From assembly GCA_024752435.1 (NCBI GenBank), contig CP103037.1, forward strand, positions 1,364,001 to 1,428,000: a stretch of DNA of 64,000 bases. The letters run 5' to 3'. The notes beneath the pieces were generated by a model. The model was not told the origin of the DNA. It was given only the letters and a program-made list of their open reading frames with translations, and searched no databases. Origin of the DNA: Allantophomopsis cytisporea (taxonomy: Eukaryota > Ascomycota > Leotiomycetes > Phacidiales > Phacidiaceae). The first letter of the stretch is position 1. Every line of letters starts with the position of its first letter. Shown here in pieces: positions 1 to 10,923 of this stretch. The position numbers were made by a program, and so were the translations under genes.

Positions 1-932
1 AACACAAAGTATCCAATACCCGCATACAGGTCCACAGCAACTTTCCCCTCTATAGCTTTCTTTCCAATTGCTCTTCCGCTATTTGGCAATGCTGAAGGCG
101 AGTCATGAAATTTTAGGAGGCGTGCTTTCTCCTTGACATTCCCTCGACTGAACATGGTATATCTCGGTGCCCAAGTCTGATATATCCCATTCTGTCTTGT
201 AGAAACCCAAAACGCGTTTTTGAAATCATGCTCCGTTGGAGGACTATCCGGCTCCAAAGCAGGACCAAAGTTTCCATGTAGAATGATCAGACCACTGGGT
301 GTGCGTAGGATATTCTCACCCTGATCTGATAAGGAGTTAGTTAGAGGAATACCGCTATTCACCGCTAAATGCGTGAATGTTCCCCCTTCCTTTTTACCAA
401 TCGCCAGGAGAATTGCTCCCCACAACTGTTCGAGATCCGAAATTGGAAGAGATGATAGAATTTGTTGCCAGGATGAAGATTGGAATGATCCAGATGGAAG
501 TAAGACCATAGGTGTATAGATACTCCATCGCTTCGGTACCATTGAGGCCAGCTCTCCAATATCCGCATCAAGGTGATCATGTACTATCGGTGATAGTGAC
601 GCGTACCAATCTCGCAGAGCTTGTTCAATGGGCGATCTCGATGATTGTTCTGGAACTTTCATCCCGTCGACCGTATCGAATGCTCTAAGGGTAACAAGGC
701 CCTGTGACACTTGCAGTTCCAGGTCCAAAAGCCTCCATATCTCTTCATCTAAAACATCTCCTCTCCGCAGCGTAGTTGGAACCAGCATCCATTTTTCCAA
801 CTTATCCTCTTCACTAGCTCTAAACTTTCGTTTTGTGTCCAGACATCCTTTGTTCTCGAGGGCTACCTTTACCGTCTTGATGCATGAAGTCTCGCAGCAA
901 ATCCAAATTTGTGTACTAGAATCCTCGTCCAT
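1..932 (-). CDS. TRM12: tRNA wybutosine-synthesizing protein 2 (TYW2/Trm12), 3' part outside window
   Basis: This enzyme transfers the aminocarboxypropyl group of S-adenosylmethionine to the tricyclic base at position 37 of tRNA-Phe, a step in wybutosine synthesis. The open frame starts at the ATG at 932 and runs off the left edge after 310 codons without an intron. Diagnostic parts are WAPRYTMFSRGNVKEKARLL at residues 254-273, the family signature before the SAM domain, and VAVDLYAGIGYF at 298-309, the SAM-binding loop. The rest of the methyltransferase-fold domain lies beyond the window. The N-terminal 240 residues are less conserved, as usual in the family. The start is the first in-frame ATG I can see. 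The assignment rests on the two motifs together. Confidence 0.88.
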   Translation of the reverse strand, partial: MDEDSSTQIWICCETSCIKTVKVALENKGCLDTKRKFRASEEDKLEKWMLVPTTLRRGDVLDEEIWRLLDLELQVSQGLVTLRAFDTVDGMKVPEQSSRSPIEQALRDWYASLSPIVHDHLDADIGELASMVPKRWSIYTPMVLLPSGSFQSSSWQQILSSLPISDLEQLWGAILLAIGKKEGGTFTHLAVNSGIPLTNSLSDQGENILRTPSGLIILHGNFGPALEPDSPPTEHDFKNAFWVSTRQNGIYQTWAPRYTMFSRGNVKEKARLLKFHDSPSALPNSGRAIGKKAIEGKVAVDLYAGIGYFV

Positions 933-1632
933 CTTCTGGTACTTACGGAAGTCCAATTTGTGATTTTGGGGCGGCGGAGATGCTCGTGCTCCTCATATTA
1001 TGTCATCCGAAGAATAACGGGTTCAAATTAAAAGTTTGTATAAAATTTCCTGCCTGCTGAAGAGGCCGGAAGGATATACAGAATATTTTCGTTACCCCAT
1101 AAAATGCAGGTACTAGGGCTCCCAACCCAGCAAATCCTACGATTTTTGTGTCAAAGGGATCAAAAATCTCAAAGGCCTGAAAGTGTGCCGCGTGATGCGA
1201 ATACTGTCTTCTTATGCTTGCAAATACTTATGAAAACAGAAGAAGTGGATATCAGTTGTCTAGAACATGCTTAGCCATTCCGGAGTTGGACAACTGAGAC
1301 GATCTTAGTAATGCCTCAGGCTTAGGTAGTACATAAAATTGAACATTTGCGGTGTAAGCTTTGCGAACCTCTGGGATTTGACACTCTCAGCATGATACAT
1401 CCTATCATGAATTAACCAGTCTTCGGTTGTTATCCCAGCAATAGATATGCCTACTCAGAGTTTGCTCCTAAAGATTTCATATTCGAAGTTCTGGAATCCT
1501 ATACAGGCTTACCATTCTTTGTCAAAACCTCATCAAATTCCAAGTCTAGAGTATGTACAGATTTGTATGTGGTATTTACAACGCAAATCTAATCAATCAT
1601 AACGCATTATCTCAACAACATCCAGGAAACTA
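933..1632. other. intergenic, no gene seen
   Basis: This stretch holds the promoter side of the TYW2 gene and the 3' side of the MATE gene, both transcribed leftwards. I see no long open frame, tRNA or repeat in it. Confidence 0.6.
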
Positions 1633-3272
1633 TCAGTCTCTCTGAACAACGCCATTCTCTTGCCCATCAGGTACTTCCGCCCCGCCAATCTCAGCTCGCT
1701 CCCCACTATCCATTCGTTCAAATGCACGTTGAACTTGGACATCATAATTACTCATATAAACAATGAGCCATTCAAGAGCACCGACGAGGTATAGAGCAAT
1801 GCACTGGCCAACCCAGAGGCCCCCAAGTCCCCAACCATGGAAAGCAAGGTAGATTCCAAGAGGAAGAGCACCCGCATAATAGGAGACAAGGTTGACGGCT
1901 GCGCCAATATGCTGGCGACCCATACCTCTCAGAGCACCACCGCATGAACCGTTAAGTCCATCAGCAATCTGGAAGAGGGCTACATAAGGCATAACCTCTG
2001 CTGTGAGGCGAATGACGTGGATATCATCATTGAAAATCTTGGCAAAGAAGTTCTTGACCGACATGAGCACAACGAGCACAATCAACCCCATGAAAACGGA
2101 AAGCCATGCTGCGGTATTTGCTGCTCTTTTGGCTCCCTTTGCGTTGCGCGCACCGAGAAGATTACCGACTCTCGCGCTGGTCGCTACGCCAATACCGAAT
2201 GGGATTGTGTTCATGACTTGATCTGTAGTCATGATAACACTTTGAGCCGCAAGGGGGATCGTGCCTAGTCGTCCAGCGGCAAGAGCAACAATCTCAAAGG
2301 CCCACCACTCTGTGCCTACATGTACAACACCAAGAATGGCGAGACGAGAGAATGTGGAGAGATTGCTCAGACAAGCGCGGGTCCAGCCACCCCAGCATTC
2401 GTAACCTGCTACAAATCGAGCATAGAGAACGAGCAGCAAGAAGGAGAGCCAGTAGGAAATACCAGTAGCAATAGGCGCACCCAAGAGACCGAGCTTGAAG
2501 GTATAGACGAAAAGGTAGTTCAGGCCGAGATTGAGAGGTGAGGTGATGAGGAGAACATATGTTCCTGGACGCATAATTTCTATCTTTTGTTAGAGATTGT
2601 CTTCGCTTTAGGGCCTCCTATCATACCTTGAGCTTGCAAGTATTTCTTCATGGCTTCGAAGTAAATATATCCTAGACCACCAGGAATAAGTGCAGTCAAG
2701 AACTGCGCACTCTGCGCACAGATATATTCTTCCTGGCCAAGTGCCCTGAATAGTGGTGCCGAACAAGCCCATAGGACAGCCACAGGCACATAATAAGCAG
2801 TCAAGATCACGAAGCCTCTCTGCAACAGAACCCCAAGATCATGGGGATTCTTGGAGCCAGTAAAGGATGAACTTGCAAGTGTATCAATGGCTGTTGTTCC
2901 ACCCAATGCGATCAACCATGCCGTGCACATTGCGAACATATATGAGAATGCGGCAGTAGCGAGCGCTTCAGGCGAGAGACGACCGACGACGAGTACAGAA
3001 ACCGTCTGCAGTGAGTTCTGCAATGTATATGCAAGAATTACAGGAATTGACCCCTTGAGGAGGAGCAAGAATTCTGCGAGCCATAATCGAGAAGCACTGT
3101 TGTTCTCTTCGATTTCGTAGGTCTCGCCGGCGGTTGAAGGTGCATCGTTGGGTTTGGGGATAAGTGACGTCCGCTCGTTTGGTGGCGTACTCTCTGGACT
3201 CGATTTTGAGGACGTGGAACGCTGAAAGATTTTTGTCAACCAGGACGATTTTGTTTCTGCATCATCCGCCAT
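1633..3272 (-). CDS. MATE family multidrug/toxin efflux transporter
   Basis: This is a polytopic membrane protein of the multidrug and toxic compound extrusion family, which exports organic compounds in exchange for H+ or Na+. There are two exons, 2627-3272 and 1633-2579. They are separated by a 47-nt intron (GTATGA...GATAG) that restores the frame as YLQAQ-EIMRPGTYVL, giving 530 residues. The first about 75 residues are hydrophilic and Ser/Thr-rich. About twelve hydrophobic segments follow, in two similar halves. Family-like stretches are SPLNLGLNYLFVYTFKLG and GGALRGMGRQHIGAAVNL. The C-terminal tail is short and charged. It resembles the fungal Erc1-type clade. The substrate cannot be deduced from sequence. 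Confidence 0.88.
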
Positions 3273-6200
3273 TTTTAGAGTGACAGGCGATCAATGGAGA
3301 GCAAAACAATGGATAGGTGCGAGGGCTGAGGTAGAAATTCGAAGAGGTCCCGCGAGATGATAGAGAAGGTTCACTGCAAGTATTTCATATCATTCTGGGT
3401 GCAGGGGATGATGATTTTTGATAGCAAACAGGTATGCATATGCGAGATAAAGAAAAGATGGCACCTAGAGGAGTAGATTGGGTGGTTGATTGGGGGTACG
3501 ACATGAAGACGCCCAAGAGATGAATAAAATTGTCAATAGCGGTGACTACCTGAGTTTATGATTGCACGAAGTCTCGGGCAGTGTAGGAATGTGTCACAGG
3601 ATGCTATGTATGACCTTTTTCATTACCTATGGCGTGTATGGGATTGGAGTAGTAGTATGTAATAGTAATAGGAAGTGTATGATGTGCTTTTCGGATGGAG
3701 TAATAGGAATTGGCATAGTTATGGTAGGAGAGTACGGAGAATTCGACTTAGCTGGTGGTTCAGGGTGCGCATGGAGATCCGATGATTGCGTTTACGCTCA
3801 AGTAAAGGAATTGTGAATTGACGGGGAGGCACAGGATATGACAGGCTTATCGGCAGGGTCTTATCTATCGATTGCTGTAATGCATTATGCTATTTGAGCT
3901 CACGTGATATCCTATTAGGTAATCTGTAGTGAGTCGGAGGAAGCGGGTAGGGAGATGGGCAAACTTGGGACTGAACTCGAAGCGTCGCTGCGTACGCCTT
4001 AGAACATTTGTAACGTAAGATCTCCAAGGTCAGAGAGCAAAACAAAAGCTTCCACATTTCAATAGTGCTATACATTACGAGCTATCAGAGCCTCCTATAT
4101 ATTTTGAGACCCAAACTCTCTCGCGTTCTATATTTCATTGTTGTTCGAGGGGTTTGCTCCTCTATTTCTTGCGATTAGCAGATGCAAGGGATTTGCGAGT
4201 CATGTCACCACAATTCAATCAAGTGAAATGAGTAGTAAAGTTTAAAAACAAGCTTGACGCCAGTAGGGAAAACCTTAGTCGTCATTTACTGTTATCAACT
4301 TTTTGTGTTCCGATCACGCTTTGCAGTTCCCCAACTCGATCTTAATACCAATCCGCCAGTCGGTCAATAAACTGATTATCAAATCTATTACATACGATTG
4401 CAGATTGTGAAGGTTCAGTATCTTGGAATACTTTACTAGACACAGAGTAGACTGGATATATAATGTGTTCAAAGGTCACCTGAGCCTACAGCTTCCTCCG
4501 GATTATTGTGTATAAGATCGTTTAGGCGACGTTACTTTGTACTTCCACAATATATAATTTCAATCTTTAGGGCTCAGAAATACCTGTTATACAACATAAT
4601 GGTATGGGTCTTTTACGTCAAAATCCGTAAATATCCAAGTTTATTGCTATCAATAGTTCTTCCTACAGACTCTAGCGCTTGTCAGCGTCTAGGACAGCCA
4701 AACACCTTCTGATTGTTTTAATATACAATGTATTGATACTACCAGGTACCGTCATATCAAAGTAAATAAACCCACCTCTACTTAGGGAGTACCTACCACA
4801 TAGTAATAAGACCCGAGGGAAACTATGGTTGATACGATCGTCCCAGAAGAATATTACTGGGACGATATAGTCAAACTCTAGGTTTTTAATGTTACCCTTA
4901 GAGGCTGTCGACCCAACAGAGACAATTTGGAGTCATTGAAACCACTGGATACTGTATACTTTTTCACAGGCGGGAAAAGGTATCTGACTCCTGCGACTCT
5001 GCGAGTTCTTGCTCAGTACTAAAGGGATGGCTTTTAGCCTCTTGGCCAATGAGCTCCTGGCATTAACTTTACCAGAATGCATTATCTACCAGACTGATGC
5101 TTTATCAATGTTCATAACTAAAAATATGTAGAACATGTATGTCGGGTCTCCGCCGAATGGACTTGATCATCGCAGATACATGCATGAACCGTCGACTCAA
5201 ATCCTACTAACTCGTAGTGTTCGCCAATGTACCTATATGAAGTATGACTATTCAAAATTACAACTCGTAAGTTCAAGTTGAATGATTATTGCACAATCTT
5301 GAAACCCGTCGTTGTTAACTTACGTTTTCGTCATCGTCAAATTCTCGTCATCGTTCATTCTTGTTTCAACCACCAGAGTCCCAACAAGTGTCGAAACTAC
5401 GGCCCATTCAAACCACGCATCGGGAGAGAGGTTACGAGCTGCAGAGAATGCCTTGGGATCAAACAAGAGCAATTGTAGAGACTTATATAGTATAAGGATC
5501 GTGGGCCAAATACAGTGCTTCAAGTGCCGAGCACTGTCATATATGCGTTGAACATTCGCTTTTGCAGCTGACAATATCACTCAAGATATGGCGCACTCAA
5601 ATCAGCTATCAGATCGTCAGTACAATCAGATGAGTAAGTACATGCTGATCTATATAGAATTGAGTGGTATTTGCAAGATGCATCCTCGCTCTTGAATATG
5701 TAACAATTCACAGACATCCTCACGGTAAACACCGCAAGAGCTTCGAAAGCCTTGAGATCTCGGGTATGACTTTTCGTTGATTTGGCCACACGTTATTGTT
5801 TGTGGTTGTCGAGTGCTTTGTTATCGAGATCCTTTGTTCAGAACTATCACCACCTTTTTTTTCTTCTAGACTATCGCCCTCCTAACCCACTTCAAGTTTC
5901 GTGTGTGAACTATGTAGTTGGGATTTGATGATGCATGAGTTTTAGTTGTGGAAGTTAAGTTTCCATGAAATAAAGCAGGGAGGCGTTCTATATTCCTACT
6001 TACTTGAAACCAAGTCCGGATGTAGTATCGAACACCTAATCTGTAGCATCACAAGTCCGGCGTACCACTTGATTCCTTTGTTTGCCTAATTGCTTTGTAG
6101 ATGATATCAGTAGAGCCCATTCACAGTTTTTCTTTTATGCTAGTGTTCAGGATTTGATTATTATCGGTGGTTGCCTTGCGTTGGTTTCCTTGTAGTCCGT

Positions 6201-6320
6201 CCCAACTACTGCATTATCAATTCAAAAACTATGCAGACAATCTTCAGTTAGAAGCGAGTATTACGAGAGCCCATATTTATGTCTTCTTTCTTGACAACAT
6301 AATCTAACGCGTGGATAAAG
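3273..6320. other. 3 kb AT-rich region without a convincing gene
   Basis: From about 4.1 to 6.2 kb the sequence is visibly AT-rich. Its open frames are short, and those at 5320-5789 (-) begin with GTG rather than ATG. No splice-connected conserved protein could be built. It may hold decayed repeat DNA, but I cannot name an element. The last few hundred bases are presumably the promoter of the protease gene at 6321. Confidence 0.5.
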
Positions 6321-7997
6321 ATGGCAGCATCAGTTGAGGCCCTTAAGAAGGCCGCAAGACAGCAATTTGCGCCACTAGATGATTCATCTTGGAATCCTGT
6401 ATTCGACGGAGAATTAGCCAAGGGCGACGAAGAGGCAGTATCTTCGCACAGGATATTGACAGACAGCTACAAACGAAAAGATCTAGCGAGACTCTTGGGT
6501 AAAGACAACAATGGCTGGCTTTCAGATGAGACTATAAACGAGTATCTGGCTTGGGTCTGCCGCTTTGGAAACATTGTAGCTGGGCGACAACGCTCAAAGG
6601 TCGAAAAGAAAGGCGTGACAGAGCGATTCGTTGCTCTAAGTAGCCTTGTGGTTGCACAGCTGTTCAATGAAACCTCAAAACTCTATAAAGGCCCGAAGAA
6701 CATGACCAAGTTCTTAATGAAGCACAATTGCGAAGAAAATCTCATACTGAGGCCCGAGTATATCTTCTTGCCAATCCACAAGAACAAAAACCACTGGGTA
6801 CTTGGCGTCATTATCCCTGGAGAGAGGATGATAGCTGTGCTGGATAGCATGCATGATGATACCAGCAAAGAAGCTACGACCATCGACGATTTGGTTCGCT
6901 TCGAGCTTGGGGACCGCTACGATACCGATCACAAAGGAGACTTTTACCCGGATAGAAATTGGAGGTTTTATGACAGTATGGGGCCGCTGCAAAGCAACTC
7001 CAATGATTGCGGAGTTTACTTGCTCACCACTGCCATGTGCATGGTCATGGGCTGGAGTATAAACTACGACGACAAAGACAAGAGTAACCCAGATTTTGGA
7101 AAAGATATTCCCGCCAAAAGACGTCGCATAGCAGCTGAACTACTTTTGGGGTTCAAGCTGTCTGCAGAGGATGCACCTTATCTCCAGCCTGGAGCAAACT
7201 CCATTGCACCACTGCCGAAGTACCCACTATACCCATTATGCCGGAGGGACATTGCCACTGATTTTGAGATTTTGGGCCAGAATAGGAGAACTGTAGGCCA
7301 AACCGAGTTTGTAAGAGCTAATAGCAATCCACTAGAGAGCGCGACTACCACAACAGGAGCCATTGGACAGAAACCCATATCCGGTCCTGACCTGCCAATA
7401 CTCTCTGGACCACCAGACAGTAAGATAGTCAACAACATAAAAGTTATCTCCCTTCCAGCAGAGTTTAGAACACCATATTCACTGCTTGCCGCTACACAGC
7501 AAGGCACAGTAGCAGGCCAGATACCTTCAGTCAAGGAAAAAGGCCAGACAACGATAGGTCAGATACCAAAAATCCAGATCACAGACCAGACAACCACCAG
7601 TCAAACTGCCACAAGCCAAATATCATCAAAAGGCACAACCATCGGCCATTCATTGGGAGGGGTAACCGAACCCAACCCACCAAACCAAGTCCGCAGCATC
7701 ACAGCGCCACCTAATACGCCCTGGAAGACCAGAGAAGCTTTTGTAGCAGTGGTCGATCTTTGCCCGGATAAACGCATCCTCGGCGAGGTGTGTAGAGTCC
7801 ATGGATGGCCGATAAGCTCGTACTATTCGTGGGGTGAGGCAGGCATTAGCTTGGCGGCTTTCAAGACGCGAATGAAGAGTGAGGATGAGAAACTGAGGGC
7901 ACAGGTGGAGGCTCAGGCTGCAACTCAGGAGCAGGGACAGGATGAAGATCCTGAGGAGGCTCTGGCTAAAGATCATGACAAGTGTAATCCTAGTTAA
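6321..7997 (+). CDS. Ulp1-like (C48) cysteine protease domain protein
   Basis: This intronless gene encodes 558 residues. The N-terminal half has the Ulp1/SENP fold signature. WLSDETINEYL is at 66-76, a catalytic His in NHW (H158), an Asp in VLDSM (D175), the oxyanion Gln Q224 and the nucleophile Cys C230 in SNSNDCGVYLL. All four active-site residues are thus present, so a deSUMOylase-like or related isopeptidase activity is plausible. Residues about 300-450 are a low-complexity linker with recurring Gly-Gln and Thr-Ser-Gln units. The C-terminus (about 465-530) forms a small unknown domain with WKTREAFVAVVDLC, then a Glu/Gln-rich tail. True Ulp1 and Ulp2 have a different layout, and many fungal genomes carry extra Ulp1-like genes, some linked to mobile elements. 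No transposase is visible nearby. The function is unknown beyond the protease domain. Confidence 0.8.
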   Translation: MAASVEALKKAARQQFAPLDDSSWNPVFDGELAKGDEEAVSSHRILTDSYKRKDLARLLGKDNNGWLSDETINEYLAWVCRFGNIVAGRQRSKVEKKGVTERFVALSSLVVAQLFNETSKLYKGPKNMTKFLMKHNCEENLILRPEYIFLPIHKNKNHWVLGVIIPGERMIAVLDSMHDDTSKEATTIDDLVRFELGDRYDTDHKGDFYPDRNWRFYDSMGPLQSNSNDCGVYLLTTAMCMVMGWSINYDDKDKSNPDFGKDIPAKRRRIAAELLLGFKLSAEDAPYLQPGANSIAPLPKYPLYPLCRRDIATDFEILGQNRRTVGQTEFVRANSNPLESATTTTGAIGQKPISGPDLPILSGPPDSKIVNNIKVISLPAEFRTPYSLLAATQQGTVAGQIPSVKEKGQTTIGQIPKIQITDQTTTSQTATSQISSKGTTIGHSLGGVTEPNPPNQVRSITAPPNTPWKTREAFVAVVDLCPDKRILGEVCRVHGWPISSYYSWGEAGISLAAFKTRMKSEDEKLRAQVEAQAATQEQGQDEDPEEALAKDHDKCNPS

Positions 7998-8730
7998 GTA
8001 TTCTATTCTGCAGGATCTGTGATTGTTAGCTTGATTTGAGTACTTGGGGTGGGATATATATTTGTATTTCAAGAGTTATGCTACTTATATTAGTTTGCTT
8101 CAAGAGAAACATAATGTTGCAACCAGGCCCGCGAGTTCATCAAGACAAATGCAGAAGAGATTCTTGTAATCTCTTTCATGGATAATCTGCGGCTATTGAT
8201 ATCTTTGTAGATATGATAATCTAGCTGCGTCGCTGTCCATGTAATCCAGTATGAATAGTTCCCTCGTCAACTGTATCTGAATAGTGTGCTATGGCTCTTG
8301 ATATTTCCCAAAAGCTTTGTCTGATACAGAATAGCAAAATGTAGAACACAGAATTCTCAAACTAAATCCAAAAGACCAGCACAGTTTCCCAACCTCCGAA
8401 TAAACTGTCTTCCACTGCTGTTGTATGTGAAGCATATAGATACTTTAAAGAGCCAGGCGTGAAAAGCTCATGATATGGGGAGAACTACCATATTGAGAAT
8501 GTGAGCATTGAGTGCCTTATATGGTCAGTTTTCCTTGACACCTTTAAATGACAGGGTGTTCTTGGGAGGCTACTTTGTCAGGGACCTCTTTGGTAGTAGG
8601 CAGTGAAGACGTATAATGAGAAGGTGGTTTCCTCTTTCTCCATGCTCTTTGCTTGCTTTGCTTGCAACATGTTATACTACTCTGTTCGAATGTATCTGTT
8701 TCGAAATTTCAAATGCAACGAATCCTGTAC
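7998..8730. other. convergent intergenic region
   Basis: This is the space between the 3' ends of the protease gene (+) and the nucleoside transporter gene (-). It is AT-rich, and I see no gene in it. Confidence 0.6.
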
Positions 8731-10156
8731 CTATCCACTACTAGCAGCGAAACTCAGCAGACTACCAGTCGTCAATCCAGCCACCAAACTCAACCCCATA
8801 AACCCACCAGCAGCTTCCCTCTCGCCATCTTCTACCCAGTCTCCAGCACCCATCATACATGAGCTCCCTAGGAACCCGTTAGACAAGCCAAAGCCAATCT
8901 GCACGATAAGCAGATAGAATGCATCACTTTCGACCACCGCTCCTCGTCCACGGATATTGCAAAGCAAGTACAGTGGCAAAAATCCAATCCTCACGATCGA
9001 AAGGACAAACAGAGCCTTCGGGCGATGCGTGAGGGATACGACGATGGTTGACAGCCTTCCCGCTAAATCGCCAATATTCCAAAACAGAAAAGCAAGCGGT
9101 ATGAACGTAGCGGGTTGGAAGAGACGTGGGGCAGAGTCAACAGGCCGAACAGAGAGGATCGCAGATGTGTATACGGGGAAGAACATAGTTACAGCGAAGC
9201 ACATATACACTGCAGCAGCCAACCATTTCAGCTTGCGCGCCATTGTCAACATACCTACCACCTTCCTATTCGCGCGCTCGGCCTCTTCGACTGACGTGAT
9301 GGATTCCATCATACGGGACTCGAGTAGCCTATTGTGGCGGTGGACGAGCGGAATGAAGGCTATAAGGGCAAAAGCTGAGATAGTTGTTGCCGTGAGAAAG
9401 AATATGAATGCGGAGGTCGAGGACTCGCGTGCTGGTGCGTCCGAGGACGAGGGATGTGAAGTCGATGGATGTGGGGGGACGGCGAGCACGGAGATAATCT
9501 GCGCGATACATGGCAGCACGCCTGCGACTCCCTGTCCCGTCATAATCGCCTGCATGTATTCCGGTCTTCCGAAGCCAGATGCAAATGCGAAGGCGCCATT
9601 TTGGCAAAGGCCGGTGGCCATACTTGTTGCGAAGACCATCGTGAGCACAAAGGCGAGGTAGATACCCGGTGAGACATCACGGAAGAACGAGGTAGAGAGG
9701 GCGAGGAGGGTAAAGACAGCCATGTTGAGGAAGAGGGCGGTTGTGATGCGCTTGGGGTATGAGGCGCGCGATTGAAGTTTCGTTAGGATTAACATGGAGC
9801 TGAGGTTTGTGACGGTGCTGACGGAGATTATGGCGGACTGGAAGTGAGTGAGGATCCAGGCATCGGATTCGAAGCGTTTTTGGAAGTAGGGCGCTGCTGC
9901 TAAGAACATGTTCCTGCAGGTATTAGATGGGTTGTATTGTGATTAATTACCGTGTTTGAGAAACGTACCATGCCCATAGCATTGCTACTCCTAGTAACAT
10001 GAATACTCCATATTCCAACCAGGAGAAAGGTACATCGTGTTCGTCAGCGACTGGTTGCAAAGTCTCTTCGTTGCTTAAGGATGCTGAGCGTCCCAGAGGC
10101 TCATATTCGTGGTCGTCAGTGGGGTCTTTCTGCCACAGTTTGCGGATTCGATCCAT
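8731..10156 (-). CDS. equilibrative nucleoside transporter (ENT/SLC29 family, Fun26-like)
   Basis: This membrane carrier moves nucleosides. The yeast homologue Fun26 acts in the vacuole. Exons are 9969-10156 and 8731-9913, joined by a 55-nt intron (GTACGT...CTGCAG) inside a Trp codon (WAW-NMFLAAAPYF), giving 456 residues. A hydrophilic N-terminus of about 47 residues, with an acidic stretch and a PLGRSASLS motif, precedes about eleven hydrophobic segments. The ENT hallmark FWNIGDLAGR is present in the second half, as is the PYF following the first membrane segment. The central loop between segments 6 and 7 is charged, as in the family. It is convergent with the protease gene. Confidence 0.88.
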
Positions 10157-10923
10157 GATGTTGACAGGGAGCTCAAACCCCGGTGTGTTTGGTGAAAGAT
10201 AGTAAGTTGTTCCTGTTCACCTCCGCATTTGGTTTCGAGAAACAATGGACTGTGTAGATGTTGTCGAGAGGGTGAGCTGAGACACACAGTCATAGTCTAA
10301 ATAGCGAATGACGCTTGTGACGACGGGTGACGGCACGACGGGAAAGGGTCCACAGTGTCGGGGGCAGCTATTATCATCACCGCTACAACTCAACTCTGCA
10401 AAAAAGATTTTGATTCCCCTTCAATCTCGTCATCTGCAGGACAACAAATTCCGGATGGACATTCTCAGTATCAACAGCGAAACATCGTATAGTCCAATAA
10501 AAGAGAAGTAGTGTCGAGTTTCGATGGGATTTTGAATGCTAAGAGGTGCTGGATTTGAGCTCAGTCCACTGCCTAGTCCATTGGCTTTACTGTGGTCCCA
10601 AGAACGTTGTATAACTCTTGAGACTCTGGTCAATATTCCGCTACGCTATGAGATTTCAGATATCGAAAGAGTCCCTGATGGGCATTCCGATGTATTGACT
10701 GTACCTTCTACCTCGATGTGGAATGTCCAAGCGGGGAAGCTTATCCGCGGATCAACTTGCGTGCACGAATGGGGTAATTTAGCCTTGTGAGGTACCATAC
10801 ATATATGCCCTTGTTGGATGGCAATCATAACAATAAGATTCGCCCACTATCCATCCTCGGATTGAACGTCTCTCAAATCTCAAATCTCAAATCTCCCAGT
10901 TTGCTTGTTTGCCAGTTGCCAAG
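10157..10923. other. divergent intergenic region
   Basis: This is shared upstream DNA of the nucleoside transporter (-) and the amidase (+). Near 10874-10895 the unit TCTCAAATC is repeated three times in a row. No gene is evident. Confidence 0.55.

Noticed and set aside
5320..5789. Two linked minus-strand frames as a small gene
   Set aside because: Both begin with GTG, no ATG is available, and no intron joins them in phase.
8957..9661. 234-codon open frame on the plus strand
   Set aside because: It is the antisense of the nucleoside transporter exon, which has the conserved ENT motifs.
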